A stretch of DNA of 20,826 nt, taken from the NCBI GenBank assembly GCA_022791735.1, contig JAAVZQ010000004.1:1-20826 (forward strand), in the 5' to 3' direction. Source of the stretch: Clostridia bacterium. Lineage in GTDB: Bacteria; Bacillota; Clostridia; TANB77; CAG-508. A program made the position numbers and the translations under genes. The notes under the pieces were generated by a model that saw only the letters and a list, made by a program, of their open reading frames with translations, made no database searches and was not told the DNA's origin. How positions within the stretch are numbered: position 1 is the first letter of the stretch; each line of letters begins with the position of its first letter. This document shows, one piece after another, positions 1 to 7,551 of this stretch.

Positions 1-348
1 AATGCAAAGGAAACAATCAGTAAATTAAGAAAAGCAGGACATGAAGTATATATTGTAACAGCAAGAGATTCTGAATTTCACGATAATCCATATAAACTAA
101 GCAAAGAGTGGCTAGACAAGAATAATATAGAATATGACAAACTAATTGTAAATGCACGAGATAAAGCAAAAATCTGCAAAGATGAAAAAATAGATGTATT
201 TATTGATGACAAAACTAGTAATTGCATAGATGTATCAAATATAGGAGCAGTAGCAATAAGAATAGCGAATGACAACATTTGCTATGATGACTTTATTACT
301 TTGAAAGATTGGAATGCAATTTATAGATATATAATTGAAATGGGGTAA
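1..348 (+). CDS. HAD-family 5'-nucleotidase-like protein, 3' part
   Basis: The reading frame is open from the first base and stops at 346-348, giving the last 115 residues of a protein whose start lies outside the window. Visible HAD features are the strand ending in VYIVTAR (residues 19-25, motif II with the catalytic-core Thr) and FIDDK (about residues 68-72, motif IV acidic pair that holds Mg2+). The arrangement (KLRKAGHEVYIVTAR, then KEWLDKNNIEYDKL) resembles the 5'(3')-deoxyribonucleotidase / NT5C-like branch, so a small phosphorylated metabolite such as a nucleotide is a likely substrate. That substrate is inferred; the motif I nucleophile is outside the window. The next gene starts 3 bases after its stop, suggesting translational coupling. 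Confidence 0.75.
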   Translation, partial: NAKETISKLRKAGHEVYIVTARDSEFHDNPYKLSKEWLDKNNIEYDKLIVNARDKAKICKDEKIDVFIDDKTSNCIDVSNIGAVAIRIANDNICYDDFITLKDWNAIYRYIIEMG

Positions 349-351
349 CAA

Positions 352-1554
352 ATGAAAAAAATAAAAGGCGAAAATCAAATACTAATCATGTTAGCATTTT
401 TTAGTATTTCAATGGGACTGTGGGAGAATTTTAGGGGGCTATGGTTACAAGATAATAATTTCACAATAACTAATATTAGTAATATTATAAGCATAGGAAC
501 CCTAATTAGTGTATTAGGCATCATGTTTGTAGGAAAAAATATTAAATTAGAGAAACTAAAAGGGTTTGTAAGCCTTGCTCTAATTATCAAATTTCTAAAC
601 TTGATAATGCTATTAAGCCTAAACAATAAAGGAAATACAAGTTTAATTAACTTTTCTATTATTTTAGATGTAGTAACAGGGTATTTAGTTACAACAAGCA
701 TATATCCACTAATAACAACAATCATAAAGAATAATACAGTTTATAGTAAAAGAAGATTAACAGAATACCTTTTTAGAGATATAGGAATTTTAGTTGGGGG
801 ACTTCTAATTGGAAAAAATATAATAGGGGTATTGATAAATTATAATATGTGTTTGTTAGTATCCATTATATTTTTAGCAATTTCTGTAATTGTAATGTTC
901 AATATGTCAGCTTGCAAAGAAGTAAAATCAGAAGCTAGTGAGAAAGTTCAAATACTAAAATATATATCACAAAGAAAAACACAAGTTATATATGCACTAT
1001 ACAATTTTACAGGCTCAATGGCAATGATGACAGCATTAGGACTCAAAATGCTAACACTTACAAACTACTTTGAATTTACAGATAATCAAGCAACAAATTA
1101 TTTGCTAGTAGTAGGGTTATTAGCAGATTTAGTAGGAATATTAGCATTGAAATTTCTTACACCTAAAAATGATTACATAACAGTTACAATAAAATTTGGA
1201 ATAAGGTTTATTGGCTATACAATAGCATTTTTATCAAATAATATCATTATCACACTAATTGCAATAACTTGGTCAATCCTTATTTCAACAGCATACGAAA
1301 ACATTTGTGATGGATATTATATCAACGAAGTAGATAATAAATATCAATTAGCACTTACTAATTTTAGATACATAGTTAGATATTTAGGAGAAGCAGCAGG
1401 AATATTTTTATGTGGTATGATGTATGAGATAGGATTAAGATATATGTTTGGACTATCTGCTTTCTTTATGATTTTCCAAATAGGACTAGCTTATTATTTA
1501 ATTTATTTGAGGAAGAAAAGAAATGGTGTAGAAAAAGCAAGTACAAATATATAA
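352..1554 (+). CDS. MFS-like multi-pass membrane transporter
   Basis: A 400-residue, strongly hydrophobic protein with roughly ten to twelve predicted membrane segments separated by short Lys/Arg-rich loops (for example KNIKLEKLK near residue 65 and the C-terminal LRKKRNG). The length and the repeated helix-loop pattern fit the major facilitator superfamily. A cytoplasmic charged stretch around residues 190-210 lies between the two halves, as expected for the central MFS loop. Start ATG at 352 is 3 bases after the upstream stop, and the preceding GGGG of that gene's end is the only Shine-Dalgarno-like sequence, so it is probably coupled. Substrate is unknown; the surrounding nucleotidase, sialidase-like and NUDIX genes hint at a sugar or nucleotide-linked compound, but that is only context. 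Confidence 0.7.
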   Translation: MKKIKGENQILIMLAFFSISMGLWENFRGLWLQDNNFTITNISNIISIGTLISVLGIMFVGKNIKLEKLKGFVSLALIIKFLNLIMLLSLNNKGNTSLINFSIILDVVTGYLVTTSIYPLITTIIKNNTVYSKRRLTEYLFRDIGILVGGLLIGKNIIGVLINYNMCLLVSIIFLAISVIVMFNMSACKEVKSEASEKVQILKYISQRKTQVIYALYNFTGSMAMMTALGLKMLTLTNYFEFTDNQATNYLLVVGLLADLVGILALKFLTPKNDYITVTIKFGIRFIGYTIAFLSNNIIITLIAITWSILISTAYENICDGYYINEVDNKYQLALTNFRYIVRYLGEAAGIFLCGMMYEIGLRYMFGLSAFFMIFQIGLAYYLIYLRKKRNGVEKASTNI

Positions 1555-1577
1555 TGTAATTATTAAAGAGGTTGAAA

Positions 1578-2570
1578 ATGGAAAAAAATTTAGTCTGTGA
1601 TTTTAAAGAATCGTATGGTAGAGAGCCTATTATTAGAAAAACGAAAAATGGAACACTAATCTGTGTATGTCTGTCTGGAGGTAATTGGGATCCAGAAAAC
1701 GAAAATGTAGTAGAAATTATGAAAAGTTATGATAATGGAAAGACATGGAGCAAACCAGAGATATTGTTTTCACACCATAGTAGAGGTGTATGGGCTTCTG
1801 AAATGTTTGTAGATGATGAAAAAGTAGTATTATTTATTCAAACATACAATGCAGAATGCTATTATAGAGAATTACAATCGTTCTATTCATTCAGTACAGA
1901 TGATGGAATAACATGGAGTGAGCCAAAATCATTACCAAGTGGATTAAATGGAGTAAGTATCAGACAAGGTATTATTATGAGCAATGGAAACTATCTTTTC
2001 CCATTATATTATGGAGAAGTAGTAACGAACTTTGACTGGGAAAATGTAAAAGACTGGCATGAGAATCTTCTTTTTTGCTGTGGAGTTGCAATAACAGAAG
2101 ATAAAGGACAAACATTTCAAAGATATGGTTATATAAAAAGTGAAAAATGTTTATGGGAGCCAAACTGTATTGAACTTGAAAAAGGACATATTGTTATGTA
2201 TATGAGAAACAATAATGCTCCATATTTAGGAATAAGCCATAGTTACGACTTTGGAAAAACTTGGTCAGAATTTGAACAAACTGACATTCCAAATGCAAAT
2301 ACAAAAGTAACATTACTAAAAGCGAATAACTTAATTTTAATAATAAATAACTTTAATAATGCAGTAGGCTTTAAGAATAGGAATCATCTACAAATATGGG
2401 TTAGCAAAGATGGTAAAGAGTGGTATAAGAAACTTAAATTAGAAGAAGATAATGAATGTTTTTATTACCCACATGCTTTCTTTGATGAGAAAGAGCAAAT
2501 GTTATATGTAGTTTATGAAAATGCAAAACAATTTTGGCTAAAAAAGATTCCATTTGAAGAAATAATATAG
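1578..2570 (+). CDS. Sialidase-like (BNR/Asp-box) six-bladed propeller protein
   Basis: A 330-residue protein with at least three clear Asp-boxes (S-x-D-x-G-x-T-W): SYDNGKTW at residues 50-57, STDDGITW at 106-113 and SYDFGKTW at 222-229, plus a degenerate one, TEDKGQTF, near 173-180. The segment WEPNCIELEKGHIVMYMRN (about 194-212) matches the sialidase pattern EP-x-v-x-E-L-x-x-G-x-l-x-M-x-x-R that supplies a catalytic-site arginine. It therefore belongs to the exo-alpha-sialidase superfamily. There is no signal peptide or anchor, so it is probably cytoplasmic and acts on small imported glycosides rather than host glycans. ATG 1578 is preferred over TTG 1572 because the GAGG at 1568-1571 sits 6 bases from the ATG. 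Activity on sialic acid specifically is not proved. Confidence 0.8.
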   Translation: MEKNLVCDFKESYGREPIIRKTKNGTLICVCLSGGNWDPENENVVEIMKSYDNGKTWSKPEILFSHHSRGVWASEMFVDDEKVVLFIQTYNAECYYRELQSFYSFSTDDGITWSEPKSLPSGLNGVSIRQGIIMSNGNYLFPLYYGEVVTNFDWENVKDWHENLLFCCGVAITEDKGQTFQRYGYIKSEKCLWEPNCIELEKGHIVMYMRNNNAPYLGISHSYDFGKTWSEFEQTDIPNANTKVTLLKANNLILIINNFNNAVGFKNRNHLQIWVSKDGKEWYKKLKLEEDNECFYYPHAFFDEKEQMLYVVYENAKQFWLKKIPFEEII

Positions 2571-2597
2571 AATGAAAATAGGGGGAATAAAAGGAAA

Positions 2598-3050
2598 ATG
2601 AAATATGTAGGAAATAAAGATGAAAACATAAAATACACAAAAAGACCTGGAGCTTATGCAATTATTATAAATGAAAACCAAGAGAAAATTGGAATTGTAA
2701 CAGATGCAAAAGATTATTTTTATTTAGGTGGAGGCATAGAAAAGGGAGAAAGTGAGTTGGATGCTCTAAAGAGAGAACTAATTGAAGAAGCAGGATATAC
2801 CCTAAAAAATATTAGAAAGTTTGAAGAAGTAGGCTCATACATATATGCAGAAGAAAAAGGATATTTAGAAGTAACTGCCTATGTTTACCTTGCAGAATTT
2901 GATAAAAAAGTAGCAGAGCCTATTGAAAAAGACCATACTGTACTTTGGGTAAAACCAGAAGAATATACAAACAAAATGTGTAGAGAATGGCAAACCTATA
3001 TAATGGAAAGATTTATAGAAGAAAGAAAGCAAGGAAAAATCTATGGATAG
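2598..3050 (+). CDS. NUDIX hydrolase
   Basis: A 150-residue protein with a complete Nudix box, G-x5-E-x7-R-E-U-x-E-E-x-G-U, at residues 45-67 (G45, E51, R59, E60, E63, E64, G66). The Nudix box binds Mg2+ and cleaves a nucleoside diphosphate linked to another group. The sequence before it (GAYAIIINENQEKIGIV) is the usual first beta strand of the fold. The substrate cannot be read from the sequence. It lies 27 bases after the sialidase-like gene and overlaps the following HAD gene by 8 bases, so it is in the same operon. Length is typical for small housekeeping Nudix proteins. Confidence 0.9.
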   Translation: MKYVGNKDENIKYTKRPGAYAIIINENQEKIGIVTDAKDYFYLGGGIEKGESELDALKRELIEEAGYTLKNIRKFEEVGSYIYAEEKGYLEVTAYVYLAEFDKKVAEPIEKDHTVLWVKPEEYTNKMCREWQTYIMERFIEERKQGKIYG

Positions 3051-3534
3051 TATGATAACAAAGCAAGTATTAAAAAATAAATATGTATTTTGGGACATTG
3101 ATGGAACTTTAGCAGCATATAGGTTTAATGGTCATGTGGCAGATACTAATGGTACAGATAACGGAATGTCTTTAGAAGAAATAGAACAAGGAATATTTTT
3201 AGAAAGAAAACCCTCAAAACTAATGCAAAAAGTATTAAGTGAATGTGATGCAAAACAGAACATTATAATGGGGCATTGTCAAAATCAAAAAGAAAAGGAT
3301 GATAAACAACTATGGCTAGATAAATATTATCCAATGATAAAAGAAAGATTATTAGTGGAAGAAGATATTTCTAAAGCAGAGTGTATTATAGAATATTGTA
3401 AGGAAAAAGCAATAGATTTGAAAGATGTCATCTTTGTTGATGATGTAATAATGATTTTACGAGAAGCAGAAAGAAAAGGAATTGAGTCATGGCATATTAG
3501 TAGTTTTTTAGATTGGCAGTTTTATAATGAATAA
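3043..3534 (+). CDS. HAD-superfamily hydrolase
   Basis: A 163-residue protein with the HAD motif I WDIDGT near residues 17-22 (nucleophile Asp plus the general acid Asp) and motif IV FVDDV near 135-139. There is little room for a large cap domain, so it is a small class-III-like or reduced-cap HAD phosphatase. The ATG at 3043 overlaps the NUDIX stop by 8 bases; a second ATG at 3052, just after that stop, is an alternative start. The gene uses CGA for Arg at LREAE, showing that CGA is a sense codon in this AT-rich block. Substrate unknown; its position beside a NUDIX gene and a nucleotidase suggests phosphorylated small molecules. Confidence 0.8.
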   Translation: MDSMITKQVLKNKYVFWDIDGTLAAYRFNGHVADTNGTDNGMSLEEIEQGIFLERKPSKLMQKVLSECDAKQNIIMGHCQNQKEKDDKQLWLDKYYPMIKERLLVEEDISKAECIIEYCKEKAIDLKDVIFVDDVIMILREAERKGIESWHISSFLDWQFYNE

Positions 3535-3549
3535 ATGGAGAAATAACGA

Positions 3550-4027
3550 ATGGAAAATATAGAAATAAAAAAAGTGATAGAAATAGATGAAAATAATTTG
3601 AATAAAATGACTAAGTGGATATATGAGTGGTGGGGAAAGAGTGAAGCTCTTACATTAGAGCAAGTAAAAACTTTTTTGAAACATTGTATGCAAAAAGAAA
3701 GATTACCTCAAACTTATGGTGCTTTTATTGGAGATAAAATTATTCGGAATGTATCAATTTACTTATGAAGATTTATTTGTTAGACCAGATATATATCCTT
3801 GGCTTGCTAATGTATATGTAGATGAGGAATATAGAGGTAGTGGTGTATGCAGAAAGATGCTAGAAAGTGTAAAAGAAAATGCAAAACAGAACACAGAATT
3901 TAATGAACTATGGTTATATACAAAACATATTGACTTATACGATAAATTTGGCTGGGAATATGTCGGAAATATTGATACTTGTATCGAAGAACAAAGAATG
4001 CAAAGATTATATAAATTAGAATTATAA
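3550..4027 (+). CDS. GNAT-family N-acetyltransferase, requires one +1 shift at CGG
   Basis: The zero frame runs from ATG 3550 to a CGG at 3745-3747 and then stops at 3766-3768. Skipping C3745 continues with GGA ATG TAT CAA and gives a 158-residue acetyltransferase. Residues before the shift end in GAFIGDKII, and those after read GMYQFTYEDLF, a continuous strand as expected for GNAT beta-2/beta-3. The acetyl-CoA-binding motif A follows: VYVDEEYRGSGVCRKML, with the R/Q-x-x-G-x-G/A pattern as Y-R-G-S-G-V. Both halves are needed for a GNAT fold, so the two pieces belong to one gene. Acceptor substrate is unknown. This is the first of 12 CGG shift sites in the window. Confidence 0.85.
3745..3747 (+). 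other. CGG +1 shift site in GNAT gene
   Basis: Zero-frame codons ATT CGG AAT. Dropping the C gives ATT GGA ATG (I-G-M) and restores the acetyltransferase frame; the unshifted frame ends seven codons later. Confidence 0.8.
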
Positions 4028-4044
4028 AACAATTTTACATAAAT

Positions 4045-4073
4045 TTGCAATGTTATGAAAAAAATAGTATAAT
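4045..4073 (+). promoter_or_regulatory. Sigma-A type promoter
   Basis: TTGCAA at 4045-4050 and TATAAT at 4068-4073 are separated by exactly 17 bases. It would start transcription near 4080 and read into the small membrane ORF at 4201 through a leader of about 120 bases. Sequence match only. Confidence 0.65.
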
Positions 4074-4200
4074 AGAAGTGTATAGATGCCAAAAGGTATT
4101 TGTATTCTGCTTTCAATTTGAATTATTTGGAAGCAAAACTCCTAGCTTATAGTTATACTCAAAGACACAAACACATCAAATGAGAAGGGAAGACAATGCA

Positions 4201-4434
4201 ATGAGAGCAGCAATGCCAGGGATGGTTCTTGTAATGGTGTTTTTTTGTATGGTAGCGGTTACTATTATTGTGGATACCATTGGAATTGGTATGATTATCT
4301 ATCATACATTCAAGTAACCATTTGAAAAAAGACCTATAAAGAAAATATGGAACTGGGCGGCAGTTGTACTGATTGTGACATCTGTAGCAGGATTTGTATC
4401 TATGATGGCATTCTATGTATATCTGCATATTTAA
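4201..4434 (+). pseudogene. Small membrane protein ORF with an internal stop
   Basis: ATG 4201 opens a 38-codon hydrophobic ORF (MRAAMPGMVLVMVFF...) ending at TAA 4315-4317. The same frame then stays open for another 38 codons (PFEKRPIKKIWNWAAVVLIV...) to TAA 4432-4434, and this second part is again a hydrophobic segment preceded by a basic turn. The natural reading is a two-helix membrane protein of about 77 residues, basic loop between helices, interrupted by a nonsense change (one base from CAA or similar). A purine-rich GAGAAGGGA lies about 13 bases upstream. I do not recognise the family. Alternatively two separate peptides are made, but the second lacks a start codon at its beginning. 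Confidence 0.5.
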
Positions 4435-4442
4435 TCATTGCA

Positions 4443-4610
4443 GTTTTAGACTTATGTTATTTTAGATAGTAATAAAACATGCAATATGGGATACAGGAGC
4501 CACTAATAGTTTTAGACTTATGTTATTTTAGATAGTAATAAAACATCAAAATCTATATTCGGACTCAATAAGTAGTTTTAGACTTATGTTATTTTAGATA
4601 GCAATAAAAC
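4443..4610 (+). CRISPR. Orphan type II-like CRISPR mini-array (3 repeats, 2 spacers)
   Basis: Three 36-base repeats lie at 4443-4478, 4509-4544 and 4575-4610. Each begins GTTTTAGACTTATG and ends ATAAAAC; the first two are identical and the third differs by one base (T to C near its 3' end). The two spacers, 4479-4508 and 4545-4574, are each exactly 30 bases and unrelated to each other. Repeat length, the GTTTTAGA...AAAAC ends and 30-base spacers are typical of type II arrays. No cas gene or clear tracrRNA is seen in this window, so the array is detached from its effector or a remnant. The single change in the last repeat is the usual sign of the trailing end. Confidence 0.9.
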
Positions 4611-4621
4611 AGGTGTTTGAA

Positions 4622-4720
4622 ATGGCGGAAAGTAATGATATAGAACAATTAGAAATATTCCAAGAATACATACCAAATACTTTTAAAGAATTTGATAACA
4701 TTATTAGGAGGCTGTTATAA
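4622..4720 (+). CDS. Tiny ORF of unknown function
   Basis: A 32-codon ORF (MAESNDIEQLEIFQ...) starting 12 bases after the last CRISPR repeat and ending with TAA 4718-4720, whose last base is the A of the next ORF's ATG. It is acidic at the start and amphipathic, ends IIRRLL, and has no obvious upstream ribosome-binding site because the CRISPR repeat lies there. It could be the remaining 3' end of a larger gene cut by the array. I do not recognise it. The AGGAGG inside its end serves the next ORF. Confidence 0.45.
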   Translation: MAESNDIEQLEIFQEYIPNTFKEFDNIIRRLL

Positions 4721-4911
4721 TGTATTATGATAAAATGGATAAAGAAGTTGAAAAAAAGCTAGATGAATACGAAAAAATATTTACAGAAGGTTTTCCGCTA
4801 GCACAATTTGATGAAACAAAGCAGGAATTGATAGAAGAATTAGAAAAATGCATCAAAACAAAGACAGAATATAATACGAGTTTTTGGGACAATGAGGATA
4901 TTGATGACTAA
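4720..4911 (+). CDS. Small acidic protein of unknown function
   Basis: A 63-residue, highly charged, probably helical protein (MYYDKMDKEVEKKLDEYEK... to DNEDIDD) with an acidic C-terminus and no membrane segment. The start ATG at 4720 is preceded by AGGAGG at 4706-4711, a very good Shine-Dalgarno, and overlaps the stop of the preceding 32-codon ORF (TAATG), so the two are translationally coupled. It lies between two CRISPR-repeat clusters. Such small charged proteins are common in mobile elements, but I recognise no family and assign no function. Confidence 0.55.
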   Translation: MYYDKMDKEVEKKLDEYEKIFTEGFPLAQFDETKQELIEELEKCIKTKTEYNTSFWDNEDIDD

Positions 4912-4948
4912 TTTATAATATAAAATGAAAGGTAAAAAGTAAGATGAA

Positions 4949-5048
4949 GTTTTAGATTTATGTTATTTAGATAGTGGTAAAATGGGGGATAAATTGTAAG
5001 ATAATTGAGATGTGTTTTAGAACTATGATATTCCAATAATAATTTTAC
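4949..5048 (+). repeat. Decayed second CRISPR unit (repeat, 30-base spacer, degenerate repeat)
   Basis: At 4949-4983 a 35-base copy of the same repeat (GTTTTAGATTTATGTTATTT...) carries one deletion and several changes. Exactly 30 bases later, at 5014-5048, another GTTTTAGAACTATG... unit of about 35 bases matches only in its first half. The conserved 30-base spacing indicates an ancient repeat-spacer-repeat remnant of the same array family, now separated from the intact array by the two small ORFs. The second unit might alternatively be a tracrRNA anti-repeat relic, but it runs in the same orientation as the repeats, which argues against that. Confidence 0.6.
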
Positions 5049-5055
5049 ATAATGA

Positions 5056-5233
5056 TTGCAAAATAAGATAATCTATGATAGAATAAACATGTTTAAACGC
5101 TATTTAAACCATTCTAGTTATAAGGAGGGTTGAAATTAATCAAACAAATTAACAAAATAAAAAAGTAGGAAGGAGTATGTGTATCGAATAACAGGTACCT
5201 TAAGGAACAACTATATCATTAAAGGAGGGCAAC
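5056..5233 (+). promoter_or_regulatory. Promoter and leader of the pyrophosphatase gene
   Basis: TTGCAA 5056-5061 and TAGAAT 5079-5084 are 17 bases apart. Near the predicted transcript start a perfect 7-base inverted repeat, GTTTAAA/TTTAAAC with a 5-base loop (about 5091-5109), follows. The leader of about 145 bases contains two more Shine-Dalgarno-like runs (AAGGAGGG at 5122 and GGAAGGAG at 5168) before the true one (AAAGGAGGG just upstream of 5234). The second is followed by ATG and four codons, so a tiny leader peptide cannot be excluded. I recognise no riboswitch class. Confidence 0.45.
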
Positions 5234-7366
5234 ATGACTATTCTTATGTGTGAAATCGCAGTTGTATTGGCAATTGCATTTGCAACCTACAATTTCCAAA
5301 CCATTAAGCAGATGGAAGAGGGAAACGAAGAAATGGCCGAAATTGCGAGTGCCATTCGTGTTGGCGCAACTGCATTTATGGTACATGAGTATAAGATACT
5401 CTTTGCCATAGCGGGGATTTTAGCGGTACTACTTTGTGCCTTCATATCAACATCATCTGGTATTGCATTTGTAATCGGTGTAACGATGAGTGCGGCCGCT
5501 GGTTGGATTGGCATGAAGATTGCAACCTATACAAATGTTAGGGTTGCAAATGAAGCGCGTATTACAAAAACGATATCTTCCACAGTGCGGGTTGCACTAA
5601 AAGGCTCATCAGTAATGGGACTGTGTGTCGCGGCGTTTTCACTTCTAGGGCTCATAATTGTGTATGGCATATTTGGAAATCAACTTGATACCTTGGAAAA
5701 TGTGAAAAACTGGGCCGGATTTACTTTTGTTCCATTCATCATGACACTATCTAGCTATGCTTTGGGGTGTTCAGTCGTTGCAATATTTGCACGTGTAGGT
5801 GGAGGAATTTATACAAAGGCTGCAGACATGGGTGCAGATTTGGTTGGAAAGACCGAAGAAGATATTCCTGAGGATGATCCGCGGAATCCTGCGACTATCG
5901 CAGATAATGTAGGCGATAATGTAGGCGACATTGGTGGAACAGGTTCTGACTTACTTGAGAGTAATGTTGGCGGAATTGTTTCTGCAATGCTAATTGGCAT
6001 TTACATTGTTATTAATGGTGCAGTAGCTTCTGGCGAAGTTAGCATTGAAATTATTAGAACTATGTGTATGTATCCACTTGGTGTTGCAAGCCTTGGGCTG
6101 ATAGCGTGCGTGATTAGTTTAATCCTTGTTTTGAGTAAGGAGATGAGTAAAAATCCTTATAAAGATTTGAACAGGGCAACTTTCATATCTGCAACGCTGA
6201 CAGCAGTGTTGACAGCAGTTTATACAAATTACATGTTTGCTTCCATTGATTGTGCTACTTTAGGCTTCAAATATGGTGTAATGTCTCCATGGATTTCCGC
6301 AAGCATAGGCGTTATAAGTGGGATTTTGATTGGAAGAATATCAGAATACTATACCAGTTATGATTATGAACCTACAAGACAGATTGCGTTTGCCTCAAGA
6401 GAAGGTGCAGGTATCAACATAACAGAGGGCATATCTGTAGGCATGAAGTCTTGCTTGATAACTTTTGTATTACTTGCAATTGCTTTCATGACAGCAGAGA
6501 TGTGTGCTGGTATTTATGGAGTTGCGATATCTGCAGTTGGTATGCTTTCCTTTGTGGCGACAACTGTCTCTGTTGATGCCTATGGTCCTATTTCGGATAA
6601 CGCAGGTGGCATTGCTGAAATGGCGCATTTGCATCCACAGGTTAGAGAAATTACTGATAAGTTGGATTCCGTAGGGAATACCACGGCTGCTATGGGTAAG
6701 GGATTTGCGATTGGTTCAGCAGCTTTTGCAGCACTTAGTCTGATGGTATGTTATATGTATTCTTACAAACCGTTTGGAGAGGCTATCTCCATAAATGTAT
6801 TGAACCCAATGGTAATTGTGGGACTACTGCTTGGAACCGCACTTCCATTCTATTTTTCTGGAATGCTTATCAAGTCGGTTTCCGTTGCGGCTGGTGGCAT
6901 GGTAGATGAAGTGAGACGGCAGTTTAGAGAAATTGCTGGGCTTAGGGAAGGAAAGGTTAAGCCAGACTACAAGAGGTGCATTGAGATTTCTTCCTCGGCT
7001 GCTTTAAGAGAGATGAAGGCTCCTGCTTTGCTTGCGGTGCTTGTACCAGTTGGAAGTGGCTTCTTGTTTGGACCGGATTTTGTAGCGGGGCTGCTAATTG
7101 GAGCGATTGTCAGTGCGATAGCACTTGCGATTTTCAGTAGTAATACTGGAGGAGCATGGGATAACGCTAAGAAATTCATCGAAGCAGGTGGAGTTGAAGG
7201 AGAATGGAAAGGATCACTTGCACATCATGCAGCAGTTGTAGGTGACACAGTGGGCGATCCGTTTAAGGATACATCTGGACCTTCTCTGAATATCCTGGTC
7301 AAGATAATGTCCACAATTTCGCTCATTATGGTGTGCATGTTTGCACAGATGCATTTGTTTGGTTAA
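5234..7366 (+). CDS. hppA: Membrane-bound pyrophosphatase (ion-pumping, K+-dependent type)
   Basis: A 710-residue polytopic protein with all hallmark motifs of membrane pyrophosphatases, which couple PPi hydrolysis to H+ or Na+ pumping: GGGIYTKAADMGADLVGK (about residues 188-205), then EDDPRNPATIADNVGDNVGD (214-233), SDNAGGIAEMA around 455, and the C-terminal GDTVGDPFKDTSGPSLNIL. The stretch GNTTAAMGKG has Ala where K+-independent enzymes carry Lys, pointing to the K+-dependent family; whether Na+ or H+ is pumped I cannot decide. A strong AAAGGAGGG precedes ATG 5234. Base and codon choice is clearly GC-richer than the neighbours. It uses CGG for conserved Arg three times (codons 119, 217, 562), unlike any AT-rich gene here. 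A strong terminator ends it. Probably a transferred, monocistronic gene. Confidence 0.95.
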   Translation: MTILMCEIAVVLAIAFATYNFQTIKQMEEGNEEMAEIASAIRVGATAFMVHEYKILFAIAGILAVLLCAFISTSSGIAFVIGVTMSAAAGWIGMKIATYTNVRVANEARITKTISSTVRVALKGSSVMGLCVAAFSLLGLIIVYGIFGNQLDTLENVKNWAGFTFVPFIMTLSSYALGCSVVAIFARVGGGIYTKAADMGADLVGKTEEDIPEDDPRNPATIADNVGDNVGDIGGTGSDLLESNVGGIVSAMLIGIYIVINGAVASGEVSIEIIRTMCMYPLGVASLGLIACVISLILVLSKEMSKNPYKDLNRATFISATLTAVLTAVYTNYMFASIDCATLGFKYGVMSPWISASIGVISGILIGRISEYYTSYDYEPTRQIAFASREGAGINITEGISVGMKSCLITFVLLAIAFMTAEMCAGIYGVAISAVGMLSFVATTVSVDAYGPISDNAGGIAEMAHLHPQVREITDKLDSVGNTTAAMGKGFAIGSAAFAALSLMVCYMYSYKPFGEAISINVLNPMVIVGLLLGTALPFYFSGMLIKSVSVAAGGMVDEVRRQFREIAGLREGKVKPDYKRCIEISSSAALREMKAPALLAVLVPVGSGFLFGPDFVAGLLIGAIVSAIALAIFSSNTGGAWDNAKKFIEAGGVEGEWKGSLAHHAAVVGDTVGDPFKDTSGPSLNILVKIMSTISLIMVCMFAQMHLFG

Positions 7367-7391
7367 ATTAAGATTTTTGAATAAAAGACTT

Positions 7392-7430
7392 AAAAAGGGA
7401 TGATGGGGTTGTACCCTGTCATCCCTTTTT
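7392..7430 (+). terminator. Intrinsic terminator after pyrophosphatase
   Basis: AAAAAGGGATGA (7392-7403) pairs perfectly with TCATCCCTTTTT (7419-7430), with an inner GGG/CCC stem, and ends in a T-run. Confidence 0.9.
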
Positions 7431-7467
7431 ACGGAAACTACAATTTAGAAAAACTTTAAAAAATATA

Positions 7468-7496
7468 TTGTTTTATTAAAATTATAGTAGTATAAT
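7468..7496 (+). promoter_or_regulatory. Sigma-A type promoter for the surface protein gene
   Basis: TTGTTT 7468-7473, 17-base spacer, TATAAT 7491-7496, about 55 bases upstream of the gene start at 7552. Confidence 0.65.
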
Positions 7497-7551
7497 AAGT
7501 AAAGATTATATATACATATATAATAAAGAAAAAAGTATGAGGAGGATTAAA

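Noticed and set aside
4551..4565. ATTCGGACTC as a CGG site
   Set aside because: It lies in a CRISPR spacer, not in a coding frame.
5014..5048. tracrRNA gene for the CRISPR array
   Set aside because: The sequence is in the same orientation as the repeats and at the 30-base repeat spacing, so a decayed repeat fits better; no tracr hairpins or terminator follow.
5177..5191. Four-codon leader peptide ahead of the pyrophosphatase
   Set aside because: An SD-like GGAAGGAG precedes ATG TGT ATC GAA TAA, but four codons alone are not enough evidence for a gene.
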